The notes under the pieces were generated by a model. That model saw only the letters and a list, made by a program, of their open reading frames with translations. It was not told where the DNA came from and did no database searches. Below are positions 16,664 through 25,364 of a stretch of DNA of 64,000 nt, in pieces (within the stretch, counting starts at the first letter, position 1; every line of letters begins with the position of its first letter). The stretch is from Nanobdellota archaeon (GTDB lineage Archaea; Nanoarchaeota; Nanoarchaeia; Woesearchaeales; GW2011-AR9): contig NZBF01000018.1 of NCBI GenBank assembly GCA_002687775.1, positions 1 through 64,000 of the forward strand. Reading direction: 5' to 3'. The position numbers and the translations under genes are program-made.

Positions 16664-18343
16664 ATGCAACCATTTTACCAAGAACTGCTGAGTGAACTTC
16701 GAAAGGATTCTGTTAGTCGTAAGCATGTTCAGCAAGTCAAGAAAGATGTGTGCATGAAATTCAAACGGGGTAAAGTTCCTACTAATTATGAAATCATGAT
16801 TCATGCGTCAAAAGAAGATCGACCGCTATTAAGGCAGAAGTTATTAGGGAAACCAGTGAGAACAATTTCAGGAGTCGTACCAGTTGCTGTCATGGGAAAA
16901 CCTATCGCCTGCGCACATGGTAAATGTATTTATTGTCCCGGAGGTCCTGGTTCCATATTTGGCGATGTACCGCAAAGTTACACAGGTAAAGAACCAGCGT
17001 CAATGCGCGCAGTCAGAAACAGGTTTGATTCCTATTTGCAGGTATTCAATAGATTAGAACAATACGCATTACTTGGTCATGACTTTAACAAAGTTGATTT
17101 AATCATCATGGGTGGAACGTTTCCGAGTTTTGATATTGCATATCAAGATGAGTTTGTTATTTACGCATATAAAGCAATGAACGATTTTTCAAAACTTTTC
17201 TTTGTTAATGGAGAATTTGATTTTGATAAGTTCCACGAATTTTTTGAATTACCTGGTGAAGTTAATGATCCGCAACGTAAGCAGAAGATTCATGAAAAAT
17301 TGCTTGAATTGAAAGGAACGGCAACACTTGAAGATGTTCAAAGAGAAAATGAAACAGCGATTGTGCGCTGCATCGGGTTGACAATTGAAACGAAACCCGA
17401 TTGGGGATTACTTGAACATGCGAACCAAATGTTAAAATTAGGTTGCACGCGAGTTGAGTTAGGTGTGCAACATACCGATGAAGAAATCACTAGGTTCACA
17501 AATAGAGGTCATACTATTGCTCAGACTAAAGAAAGTATTCAAATTTTGAAAGATCTAGGATTTAAGTTAAATTTCCATATGATGCCCGGTTTGCCAGGCA
17601 GTTCGAAAGAGAAAGATATCGCAATGATGAAAGAAGTAATAAGTAGTTCTGATTACCAACCAGACATGATGAAGATATATCCCTGTTTAGTCATGCCTGG
17701 AACACCATTGTATGAGTTGTATAAACGTGGCCAGTACAAACCAATTGAATCGGATGCAGCTGCTGACATTATCACTGAATTTAAGAGAGATGTTCCTGAA
17801 TGGTTACGTATCATGCGCGTGCAGCGGGACATTCCAACGTATCGAACGAAAGCTGGTGTTAATCACACGAATTTTCGGCAGACGGTTCATGCATTGATGG
17901 TGGAAAAAGGAGTAGTTTGCAAATGCATCAGATGTAAAGAACCAATGACTTCAGATGTTGACTTTTCAGGGATGGATGTTAAAGTCCGTGAGTATGATTC
18001 TTCTAATGGAAAAGAATACTTCATATCTTTTGAAAATGAAAAAACAATTCTTGGATTTTGCAGAATGAGATTTCCGTCAGTTTCATTACGACCAGAAATT
18101 ACAACGTCATCTGCGTTGATTCGCGAATTGCATGTTTACGGGCAAGCCTTGGCTTTAGGCGATTCTGGTGATGTGCAACATAAAGGTATTGGTTCACGTT
18201 TGTTGAAGAAAGCGGAAGAAATTGCAATTCAGAATGGGAAGACGTGCATGGTAGTTATCGCTGGAGTTGGAGTGAAAGAATATTACAGAAATAAGCATGA
18301 TTATTATGACGTTGGACCTTATGTTGCGAAGGTATTGGAATGA
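16664..18343 (+). CDS. Elp3 tRNA uridine-34 modification enzyme
   Basis: 559 residues, typical archaeal Elp3. It uses a radical-SAM domain and acetyl-CoA to make the carboxymethyl group on wobble uridine of tRNA. The cluster cysteines are C83-x4-C88-x2-C91 (CAHGKCIYC). The conserved blocks GGTFPSF, ETKPDW and ELGVQH are present, and a GNAT-like acetyltransferase domain fills the C-terminus (IRELHVYGQALALG, GIGSRLLKKAEEIA). A TTTTAAAATAG box about 28 bases upstream fits leaderless transcription. The following small gene overlaps by 4 bases. Confidence 0.93.
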   Translation: MQPFYQELLSELRKDSVSRKHVQQVKKDVCMKFKRGKVPTNYEIMIHASKEDRPLLRQKLLGKPVRTISGVVPVAVMGKPIACAHGKCIYCPGGPGSIFGDVPQSYTGKEPASMRAVRNRFDSYLQVFNRLEQYALLGHDFNKVDLIIMGGTFPSFDIAYQDEFVIYAYKAMNDFSKLFFVNGEFDFDKFHEFFELPGEVNDPQRKQKIHEKLLELKGTATLEDVQRENETAIVRCIGLTIETKPDWGLLEHANQMLKLGCTRVELGVQHTDEEITRFTNRGHTIAQTKESIQILKDLGFKLNFHMMPGLPGSSKEKDIAMMKEVISSSDYQPDMMKIYPCLVMPGTPLYELYKRGQYKPIESDAAADIITEFKRDVPEWLRIMRVQRDIPTYRTKAGVNHTNFRQTVHALMVEKGVVCKCIRCKEPMTSDVDFSGMDVKVREYDSSNGKEYFISFENEKTILGFCRMRFPSVSLRPEITTSSALIRELHVYGQALALGDSGDVQHKGIGSRLLKKAEEIAIQNGKTCMVVIAGVGVKEYYRNKHDYYDVGPYVAKVLE

Positions 18344-18663
18344 ATGAATATTATGCTGCACTCATTGTGCGTCGAGATGACGGGTATGTCGCAAGCTTAC
18401 AATATGGCTTGGAAGAAGAATTTTTACAAAGAAGTCCTAGTTTTGTCCTAGAGAATGCAAACAAAGTAGTCAGGTATGAGCAGGAATCACGGGAGGAAGC
18501 ATGTTTGTTTTACTCTGGAGATCATGTGAAAGTTGATGACAAATTTTTGAAAGCAAAGGAAATAGAAGTACAACCTGTAATATATAGTAGATTCGATGCG
18601 CATGAGAAATGTCTTGGATTACTTTTAGCTGATCCTCGAATGCAATTGAATGAGAAACAATAG
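18340..18663 (+). CDS. Small unknown protein coupled to Elp3
   Basis: 107 residues, no family recognised. It begins MNEYYAALIVRRDDGYVASLQYG; the ATG overlaps the Elp3 stop as ATGA, so it is co-translated. Soluble, mixed alpha/beta. Association with Elp3 suggests, but does not show, a tRNA-related role. Confidence 0.55.
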   Translation: MNEYYAALIVRRDDGYVASLQYGLEEEFLQRSPSFVLENANKVVRYEQESREEACLFYSGDHVKVDDKFLKAKEIEVQPVIYSRFDAHEKCLGLLLADPRMQLNEKQ

Positions 18664-18707
18664 ATTTGGAGTGAGATTGATGATTGTTGGCAGGAGATGA
18701 AGTAAAC

Positions 18708-18716
18708 TTTTATATA
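18708..18716 (+). promoter_or_regulatory. TATA box of proS
   Basis: TTTATATAA centred about 27 bases before the ProS ATG at 18739, giving a leaderless transcript. Confidence 0.55.
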
Positions 18717-18738
18717 ACTCAAACTTTTCTTATTAACC

Positions 18739-20172
18739 ATGTCAAAAGGAATTGATGCAACGAAAGATGGAAACTTTAGCGAATGGTACACGCAAGTAAT
18801 GACCAAGGCTGATTTGGCTGATTATACTTCTGTCTCCGGTTGCATTGCCTATAAACCAGGATCATATGCTATCTGGGAGAAAATTAAAGAAGTTACTGAT
18901 AAACAATTCAAGAGAATCGGTTTACAAAATTGTTACTTCCCCATTTTCATTCCTGAAAAATTACTTCAAAAGGAAGAGAAACACGTTGAACATTTTTCTG
19001 CAGAAGTTGCGTGGGTAACACATGGTGGTGATACCAAACTTGGCGAGAGATTAGCCATTCGTCCGACATCTGAAACGATTATGTACGAATCATATGCAAA
19101 ATGGATTCGATCGCATAACGATCTTCCGTTACGATTTAATCAATGGAATAATGTCGTACGATGGGAATTTAAACATCCGACGCCATTCTTACGCGGAAGA
19201 GAATTTTTATGGAATGAAGGACATACTTGTTTTTCTTCTCAGAAAGAAGCAGAAGCGGAAGGGAAAGATATCATTGCCATTTATTCAGATGTCTGTGAAA
19301 ATTATTTGGCACTTCCTTCACTTATTGGCAGGAAAAGTGAGAAAGAAAAGTTTGCAGGTGCGGAATATACCATATCCATGGAATATGTCATGCCGAACGG
19401 CAAAGGTATCCAGGGTCCTGATTTTCACCACGACGGGCAAAATTTTGCAAAAGCATTCGATATTTCATTTACAGATGATAAAGGAAAGAAAGATTTTGTC
19501 TGGCAAAATACTTTCGCTATCACAACAAGAATGCTTGGTGTTTTGTTCGCAGTTCATGGTGATGATAAAGGACTGGTGTTACCACCAAAAATTGCGCCAA
19601 CGCAGGTGGTTATTGTCCCAATCTTATTTGATGACTCGAAAGAGAAAGTATTATCTGAATGTGATAAATTGAATTTGCAATTGGAGAAGCAAGGAATTTC
19701 AGTCAACTTAGATGACCGTAATTATTATTCTCCAGGATGGAAATTTAACGAGTGGGAAATGAAAGGAATACCTATCCGTATTGAAATAGGTCCGAAGGAT
19801 ATCGCTGCGAAGAAAGCAATGGTTGTTCGTCGAGATAGTGGGGAGAAAGAATCTGTTTCTCTTAGTTCAGTTGTGAAGGAAGTTCCAAAGATACTTGAGA
19901 AGATCCAAGATAATTTGTTTAGGAAGGCTAAAAAGTTTTTGAAATCGTCAATTGTTGAAGTCAAGAATGTGAAGCAAGCAATTGCTGCATTTGAAGATAA
20001 GAAAATTGTATATGCACCATGGTGTGGATTACCTTCTTGTGAAGAATCATTCAAAGATCAAACAGGTGGAAAGTCATTAAATTCTCCATTGAAACAACCT
20101 GCAGTTAAAGGTAAATGTTTCCATTGTTCACAGAAAGCTCAAAGAATGTTTTATTTTGGTAAGAGTTATTAG
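18739..20172 (+). CDS. Prolyl-tRNA synthetase, archaeal/eukaryotic type
   Basis: 477 residues, normal for the short archaeal ProS. Class II motifs are visible: motif 1 region (KQFKRIGLQNCYFPIFIP), motif 2 (RWEFKHPTPFLRGREFLW) and motif 3 near the GVLFAVHGDDKG segment, followed by the anticodon-binding domain and a C-terminal zinc-like region with cysteines (WCGLPSCEE, CFHC). It attaches proline to tRNA-Pro in the cytoplasm. It ends 19 bases before copy 1 of the roughly 100-nt repeat element. Confidence 0.95.
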   Translation: MSKGIDATKDGNFSEWYTQVMTKADLADYTSVSGCIAYKPGSYAIWEKIKEVTDKQFKRIGLQNCYFPIFIPEKLLQKEEKHVEHFSAEVAWVTHGGDTKLGERLAIRPTSETIMYESYAKWIRSHNDLPLRFNQWNNVVRWEFKHPTPFLRGREFLWNEGHTCFSSQKEAEAEGKDIIAIYSDVCENYLALPSLIGRKSEKEKFAGAEYTISMEYVMPNGKGIQGPDFHHDGQNFAKAFDISFTDDKGKKDFVWQNTFAITTRMLGVLFAVHGDDKGLVLPPKIAPTQVVIVPILFDDSKEKVLSECDKLNLQLEKQGISVNLDDRNYYSPGWKFNEWEMKGIPIRIEIGPKDIAAKKAMVVRRDSGEKESVSLSSVVKEVPKILEKIQDNLFRKAKKFLKSSIVEVKNVKQAIAAFEDKKIVYAPWCGLPSCEESFKDQTGGKSLNSPLKQPAVKGKCFHCSQKAQRMFYFGKSY

Positions 20173-20191
20173 GCAACTCAGAAAAAGTAAG

Positions 20192-20287
20192 TGCTTGTGT
20201 GTACATGACGATTGTGTGAATCAAAAGAAAAGGAACGACCTGAGGCTTTAGCCGAAGTTGAGAGACGGACTAGGCCCCACACAAGCA
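20192..20287 (+). ncRNA. Structured RNA or MITE-like element, copy 1 (96 nt)
   Basis: The ends are perfect 10-bp inverted repeats (TGCTTGTGTG and CACACAAGCA). A second copy at 54171-54271 on the minus strand shares almost all of the 5' block (through ATGACGATTGTGTGA), the central GAACGACCTGA and the whole 3' block (GAAGTTGAGAG, GGACTAGGCCCC). The variable part in the middle differs in sequence and length; here it is a GGC-TTTA-GCC hairpin. Both copies lie just after the stop codon of a gene on the same strand (proS, GtrA). No promoter or tRNA features are visible. It does not match any RNA family I recognise. Confidence 0.65.
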
Positions 20288-20356
20288 TTTTTGGAAGATC
20301 TTCTACTAAGCGTTATTAATCGAAAGATTCAAATATCCAAACACATTCACTTTTTC

Positions 20357-20512
20357 ATGGCAAGTATTCCATCTTTGGTTCCAAGAAAAGTAAAACAAAA
20401 AATGCTGAATCAGTTTCGGGATGAGAAAGATATTATTGATTGGTCCGTCAACTTGCAGAAAATAGGGAGAAAGGGCCGATTTGAAGAGTTGACAAAGAAA
20501 AAATTAATATAG
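20357..20512 (+). CDS. Small basic protein, 51 aa (uncertain)
   Basis: The frame MASIPSLVPRKVKQKMLNQF ends GRFEELTKKKLI. It is basic and helical. The open frame runs further upstream into the repeat element, but only from a TTG, so the ATG at 20357 is chosen; a weak ATTCAAATAT box lies about 27 bases upstream. No homologue recognised. It ends 16 bases before the convergent kinase gene. Confidence 0.35.
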   Translation: MASIPSLVPRKVKQKMLNQFRDEKDIIDWSVNLQKIGRKGRFEELTKKKLI

Positions 20513-20528
20513 ATTTTGCTGAAAATTT

Positions 20529-21659
20529 CTAAAGAATAATACTTGATTCACTTGGAAGTTCCGGAATAATAGTTGGTTCACTTCTTATTTCGTAACTTGG
20601 TCGGTCTTCACCTGATGCAAGATATCGGGCTTCCGCAATCAACGGTCCGGAAACTCTCATTTCTGGCTGTGAGTATAAAGTCATATCAACCGCTTTCCCT
20701 AAATCTAGGGGAATATCCTTCTCAAACATAGTATCCAATAATTGTTTTCTTCTCTTGTTATCAAAAGTTGCTAATTTGTAGAGATTGTCAAACAAATTAA
20801 TTTCTCCGTCAAAGGGGAATGGTCGAAATGCTGGTTCTCCAGTGAAAAGTTCATACGCAAGTAGGCCCAGTGTGAAAGTGTCAGTTTTCTCTGTAACTGG
20901 ATCTCCTCGAACTTCTTCCGGTGCCAAGTAACCGGGAGTTCCTGCAACTTTTCCTCTGTAATCTGAGCTATCATCCATCAGAAATTCTAACACTTCATCA
21001 GATGCATAGTTTGGGGGACCGTTCGTCTTAATAGCTAATCCAAAATCTATAAGTGTTGCGTTGCCTCTCCCTGGTTCAAAAGGAGTATACATTACATTTT
21101 TTGGTTTAACATCGCGATGAACAATTCCTCGTTTTTCCAAGGTTTTCAATGCTTGTCCCATATCTGCGATAATTTTACCCGCATCTCTGGAATCCAAACC
21201 ATCTAACAGATAATCATGAACTGTCTTTCCGGGAACATATCCCATTCCCGTTACAAAAGTAAGAGTTCCAGCAAAATTAACATATCTATTCTCGCCAGGT
21301 TGAATGACATGAGGTTCACTCTTCAATTCTTTCATTATTTCAGATTCGTATAAAGCACGTCGCAGTTTGTTTGCTCTAACACTGCCAAGATCCATAATGT
21401 GACCATTGGCAGCAATACGGTTGTCATCTAATAATAGCATTCTTGCAGGAGAAACAATCACATTTTCTTCGCTATAAGGTAAATGAGCGATGTCAGTAAG
21501 TTTTTCTGCTCCGCCTGCATTTGGCCAGTCTGACTTAGTTATTTTGAATACTGTTCCCATTCCTCCACTCCCAATAAAATTCTCCAAAGTGTAGGGATGA
21601 TTGACTTGTTCCTGATCGTCGCCAAAATAATCTACATAAATTTCCACCATATATTGCAT
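20529..21659 (-). CDS. Hanks-type Ser/Thr protein kinase
   Basis: 376 residues. The glycine loop G30-S-G-G-M-G35-T-V, catalytic loop H181-R-D-V-K-P-K-N188, magnesium loop D205-F-G and the TPGYLAPEEV activation-segment end are present, so catalysis is likely. There is an unusual insertion of about 60 residues after the glycine loop, and the usual ATP-binding Lys is not obvious (possibly in VRANKLRRAL). No transmembrane or sensor domain follows; the C-terminus is low-complexity (PELPSESSIIL). It resembles bacterial PknB-type kinases more than the RIO/Bud32 kinases common in archaea. It is divergent from the AbrB-AAA+-VWA operon and probably regulates it or its products. Confidence 0.85.
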   Translation of the reverse strand: MQYMVEIYVDYFGDDQEQVNHPYTLENFIGSGGMGTVFKITKSDWPNAGGAEKLTDIAHLPYSEENVIVSPARMLLLDDNRIAANGHIMDLGSVRANKLRRALYESEIMKELKSEPHVIQPGENRYVNFAGTLTFVTGMGYVPGKTVHDYLLDGLDSRDAGKIIADMGQALKTLEKRGIVHRDVKPKNVMYTPFEPGRGNATLIDFGLAIKTNGPPNYASDEVLEFLMDDSSDYRGKVAGTPGYLAPEEVRGDPVTEKTDTFTLGLLAYELFTGEPAFRPFPFDGEINLFDNLYKLATFDNKRRKQLLDTMFEKDIPLDLGKAVDMTLYSQPEMRVSGPLIAEARYLASGEDRPSYEIRSEPTIIPELPSESSIIL

Positions 21660-21671
21660 ATACTTTTTGAG

Positions 21672-21685
21672 TTTTTATTTAAAAC
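21672..21685 (-). promoter_or_regulatory. TATA-like box of the kinase gene
   Basis: On the minus strand GTTTTAAATAAAAA lies about 20-26 bases before the kinase ATG at 21659, consistent with a leaderless transcript. Confidence 0.45.
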
Positions 21686-21722
21686 TATTGTGTCCACTTC
21701 AAAGTAGTTATTTGTGGAAAAG

Positions 21723-21730
21723 TTTATAAA
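21723..21730 (+). promoter_or_regulatory. TATA box of the AbrB-AAA+-VWA operon
   Basis: TTTATAAA 49 bases before the first ATG (21779), giving a transcript start near 21750 and a leader of roughly 30 bases. It lies back to back with the kinase promoter. Confidence 0.5.
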
Positions 21731-21778
21731 GAATAAGTGTTAAAAGTGTATAGAAGACACATAATTGATGTGATATTA

Positions 21779-21916
21779 ATGGAATTTACACTAACTAAAA
21801 AAATTGCAAAACATGGAAATCAAGCAGTCATCACTGTGCCAAAGATGCTGCAACCAATGTTGAAACCGCAGACATTAGTAGAAGTAAAGATTAGAGTTCT
21901 GGAGGAGAAGGTATAA
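21779..21916 (+). CDS. Small AbrB-like DNA-binding protein (45 aa)
   Basis: 45 residues starting MEFTLTKKIAKHGNQAVITV and continuing PKMLQPMLKPQTLVEVKI, the swapped-hairpin AbrB/MazE fold that dimerises on DNA. It is the first gene of the operon; its stop overlaps the next start (TAATG), and GGAGGAGAAGG supplies a ribosome-binding site for that gene. It is probably the operon's autorepressor, as AbrB proteins often are. There is no toxin-like gene beside it. Confidence 0.7.
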   Translation: MEFTLTKKIAKHGNQAVITVPKMLQPMLKPQTLVEVKIRVLEEKV

Positions 21917-22641
21917 TGTCAGATATATTACTTGATGGAGATATTGTAGAAGTGGATCAGAAAGAACCTAAAGACAGTAAGCCCGATGTTCCAAAAGAAG
22001 TAGGACAACCTTCGGCAATTAGTCTGAATGTTGCTGATCAAATTGTTACCAGCTATTTCAGAGCAGAAGGAAAGATGATCTTAGGTACGGAAAGCATAAG
22101 CAATGCTTGTCTGGAGACACTTGCACTTTCAGCTCCACGTTTGATCATGGTATCGCCATCGAAGAATCCTCATGGGGTGCCCACTTACACTTATTCACTA
22201 GAAACAGTTGAACCAAGTGTAATTCGTCCCGTGTTAGTTTCCTTGGTGGGGGAATACGTGAAGCAAACAGATCTCTACCAGAACGAAGAGTTACTTAAAA
22301 GTATGGAAACGTTGGGAGAGTATGTGCCTGAATTTCAAGAAGTTGAGCCAATACTTGCAAGAGATCACCTCAGGACACACCCCTACTCATTTGCATTGAG
22401 TTTGCCTGCTCATTTACGTGATTTGGCAATTGTTGCCATAGCTAGTCGATCTGATGAAGATTTGTATGTGCACCAAGGAAACGTGAGGGTCCTTACGTGG
22501 GATGGTTTAGTAAGGATGTGTAGACCAACATTCAAAGAAATGGTAGATGCAGCAGAGACATTAGAAAGAACGAACATCCAAGAAGAAATGGATGCTATGA
22601 AAAAAGTAGTTGAAGAATACCAAACAGCCTGGAATAGTTAA
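21916..22641 (+). CDS. Tagged unknown protein 1 (241 aa, MSDILLDGDIVEVD)
   Basis: The first 15 residues carry a variant of the shared tag, with one extra residue compared with SELIDGDIVEVD. A Lys/Pro-rich linker (about 16-35) then leads to a mostly helical domain with no recognised family. No signal peptide or membrane segment. It lies between the AbrB-like gene and the AAA+ ATPase, so it is probably a partner or substrate of the ATPase. A GGAG lies before the following gene. Confidence 0.65.
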   Translation: MSDILLDGDIVEVDQKEPKDSKPDVPKEVGQPSAISLNVADQIVTSYFRAEGKMILGTESISNACLETLALSAPRLIMVSPSKNPHGVPTYTYSLETVEPSVIRPVLVSLVGEYVKQTDLYQNEELLKSMETLGEYVPEFQEVEPILARDHLRTHPYSFALSLPAHLRDLAIVAIASRSDEDLYVHQGNVRVLTWDGLVRMCRPTFKEMVDAAETLERTNIQEEMDAMKKVVEEYQTAWNS

Positions 22642-22656
22642 TCACGGAGAATAACA

Positions 22657-24531
22657 ATGACACAAAACGATACAAGAAAACATACATTGGATGCAGTACT
22701 GCAAACAGATGTTACAGAAGAAGATATTAGACGACTTGCTCGAAGATTTGATCCGAGAAGTCATAAACTGCAGGCACAAGATAAAAAAACGCATGCAGCC
22801 ATGTTACTGGCATATTACGGAGCTACTCATGAAGTAGTGGGAGCAGGCGTACTTACAACTCCCCTTTTTAGTTGGAAGTATGATAGTGAGAGTCATCAAT
22901 TAGATTTTAATTTGCGGGGAGGAATACCGGCAGTTAGAACGCCCGGTGAGTATACTGTGAACACATTAGATTTACTGAAAGGTGCTCATGCACGAGATTT
23001 TGCATTAATACTAGAAGGTGAAACAGGTAGCGGGAAAACGATAAGCACTGAAGCGTACCTGAAAACAACGCAACGAGAAGAACATGTCGTTATCATGAGT
23101 TTAAGTCAGAAAAGTTTCACAGATTCAGTAAAAAGACCGTTTGAACGAACAGAGATGGAAAACGGGGGAATGCCAAGAACGTACATTGATGAAGAAAAAT
23201 TACGTTCCATTGTAGCTATGTATGTCGATGAATTAAATCTTGGAAAGACTGATGAACTTCTACAAATGAGTGAAGGAAAAGTTTCTAATTCGTCCGGACG
23301 AGGAGTAGCTGGGATTCCAATTCCAATCATTACCGAAAATGGTATCGTATATGATGAGAAAGAACGATTGAAGCGAATGTGGATGTCCGGGTCACAGAAT
23401 CCGCCACGAACTAGAGATGCATCAATGTCTGGTATGGAACTTACTGCATCGGTTAGAAACAGATTCTTAGTCATACCTTATGGAAAAATATTACGAAGTG
23501 TCGGGTCAACCATGTGGTTAACTGATAATAGAAATAGTCACCATGAACGGTTCTTGGAAAATTTCCGAGAGCGTTATGAAACATTAACTTCAGTTAAATT
23601 GGATGCAGAACAATTAGAAGAAGATTGGTTGTCAACCTCAGCATACATTTTAGATCGAAAACGAACTGAGAAATCTATCATCAGATCAACGTTAGAATTT
23701 GGTGACTTGCTTATGCTTGTTATGAGTGGTAATTTGTCAGAAAGTTACCAAATGGAAAAGGACGTTGTAAGTCAGTGGAAACCTATCCTTGGAGTTGAAG
23801 AGATAGCATTATCACCCGTTGACGGGGCAAGTGTTGAAGTGAAACGATTAGATGAAATTATCAATTCGTTTGATAAGCCGTTCACTGAAAGAGATGATGG
23901 ACATTTAAAAAATTTAGCTGACCTTTTTGCAACCATTAAGAGCGTTAAACAAGCGTACATGTCTGACGATCCGTTAGGAAATTATGTTGCTCAACCACAA
24001 TACATTACTGTTGAAGATGTAGCAGCTGCAGGAACGTTACTTGCATTAAACAAGCAGACATCAGGAGGAAAAAATCCTGTAGCTTTAGTAAACATGGTTC
24101 TGCGTGAATATACAGGATTAATGGACGCACTAGCAGGAAAAATTAATGTTCGTGAATATACTAAGTTCGATCCCGCTGACAGAAGTCACGGATTAAAACA
24201 TAGTATATACACTACAGCCTTGCAGGGAGTAACATCCGCGGAAGATATTGTGCAACATATTGATCAATATAGCAGGGATTTACGAAACATCCCTGGTAGT
24301 TCTGAAGTTAGAAAAGTTCTCGTGGCGAGAACAGTCGGAGATTTATCTACAGTAAGTGGATTTATCAAAGAGAATGAAAAAGTAATTGACGACTATTTAC
24401 AGCAGAACGCGCAGACAGGTACCACTGAAACGGCCAGGTTGAAGAGATTTATCAAAAACCTTTATGTTGAGAAAAAGAAAAATCCAGTATTCCCAGCGAT
24501 ATATCAACACCGGTTACCGAGGGTGTTGTAA
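22657..24531 (+). CDS. MoxR/dynein-type AAA+ ATPase
   Basis: 624 residues. After an N-terminal domain (1-90), the AAA+ core shows Walker A G121-E-T-G-S-G-K127-T, Walker B MYVDELN with D191-E192, a sensor-1 Asn near N248 (SGSQNPP) and an arginine-finger-like ASVRNRF near 267-269. NPPRTRDASMSGMEL followed by NRF is the pattern of MoxR, CbbQ, NorQ and CobS ATPases, which remodel partner proteins together with VWA-domain proteins. Residues about 300-624 are helical and not recognised. The VWA partner is encoded four genes downstream. GGAG 8 bases before the ATG marks the start. Confidence 0.85.
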   Translation: MTQNDTRKHTLDAVLQTDVTEEDIRRLARRFDPRSHKLQAQDKKTHAAMLLAYYGATHEVVGAGVLTTPLFSWKYDSESHQLDFNLRGGIPAVRTPGEYTVNTLDLLKGAHARDFALILEGETGSGKTISTEAYLKTTQREEHVVIMSLSQKSFTDSVKRPFERTEMENGGMPRTYIDEEKLRSIVAMYVDELNLGKTDELLQMSEGKVSNSSGRGVAGIPIPIITENGIVYDEKERLKRMWMSGSQNPPRTRDASMSGMELTASVRNRFLVIPYGKILRSVGSTMWLTDNRNSHHERFLENFRERYETLTSVKLDAEQLEEDWLSTSAYILDRKRTEKSIIRSTLEFGDLLMLVMSGNLSESYQMEKDVVSQWKPILGVEEIALSPVDGASVEVKRLDEIINSFDKPFTERDDGHLKNLADLFATIKSVKQAYMSDDPLGNYVAQPQYITVEDVAAAGTLLALNKQTSGGKNPVALVNMVLREYTGLMDALAGKINVREYTKFDPADRSHGLKHSIYTTALQGVTSAEDIVQHIDQYSRDLRNIPGSSEVRKVLVARTVGDLSTVSGFIKENEKVIDDYLQQNAQTGTTETARLKRFIKNLYVEKKKNPVFPAIYQHRLPRVL

Positions 24532-25364
24532 TGTCTGAATTGATCGAAGGAGATATTGTAGAAGTAGATGAAGTTCCTAAAGGTAAACCTGTAGATAAGG
24601 ATAACGAAGATAAACAGCCCATCAGTATGGATGGTCAAATTCTTTCGGATGCGTTGATGACTCAATATATAGAATCATACATCGCATCCCTTAAACAACA
24701 GGAGGCAAATATCGCGGCGGCAATCGGAGATAAGCCAAACAGGGGTGTACTCAGACATTTTGTCCCATACTTACGGTTTAATGACCATTTTGATATTATC
24801 CCTAAGCTTTTAACACCGCAAGAATTGACAGAAGTTTCAAAAAAAATGTATCCTGATTTAGCTAAAGTTCTTGAAGAAACAGACGTATATGGTAGTCTGC
24901 CAGAGGAGATTGATTTACTAAGTTCTGAGAACCACTCACCATTACTACTTGCTATTGGAGTCAACAGACATCCTGGATGTAATGCTCTGCGGATTCTTAA
25001 TAAATTTTCACAACAGTATGCCGGAATTCATGACCTTGCTTCTGTAAGTTTGTTCATGGAAAACGGACAACAGTTTTTAAGTTACACACAAGTTCTGGAA
25101 GAACAACTTGACATGGGTGGATCCCTGGTGTATTGTTATGAAGGTAGGGAAGATGATGAGAGAAGGGAAGGAAACCTGCCCTCAGCCTCTTTTGTTTTTA
25201 CACCTGAAAATATTGCAGCTTACATTCGTGAGACCGGGGCTAAGGATGTTGTGCAAATGATAGAAGAGTATGATTCATTTCAGAAGATCGTGGCGAAAAC
25301 ATCAGACCTTAGGATAACTCTTTACGGACATTTGCGGACAGCACATCCGGAGTTGGTGTTGTAA
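24531..25364 (+). CDS. Tagged unknown protein 2 (277 aa, MSELIEGDIVEVDE)
   Basis: Tag at residues 1-14, then a charged linker and a mixed alpha/beta domain with no recognised family. Motif-like stretches include HFVPYLRFNDHFDIIP and RKMYP-type helices, without catalytic signatures. Start and stop overlap both neighbours as TAATG. Soluble; likely part of the AAA+/VWA complex or one of its clients. Confidence 0.65.
   Translation: MSELIEGDIVEVDEVPKGKPVDKDNEDKQPISMDGQILSDALMTQYIESYIASLKQQEANIAAAIGDKPNRGVLRHFVPYLRFNDHFDIIPKLLTPQELTEVSKKMYPDLAKVLEETDVYGSLPEEIDLLSSENHSPLLLAIGVNRHPGCNALRILNKFSQQYAGIHDLASVSLFMENGQQFLSYTQVLEEQLDMGGSLVYCYEGREDDERREGNLPSASFVFTPENIAAYIRETGAKDVVQMIEEYDSFQKIVAKTSDLRITLYGHLRTAHPELVL

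Noticed and set aside
20192..20287. A box C/D guide RNA, because ATGACGA and CTGA resemble boxes C and D
   Set aside because: The boxes are in the wrong places relative to the terminal stem, and box C is imperfect. The element has a long closing stem and a variable arm, which C/D RNAs do not usually show.
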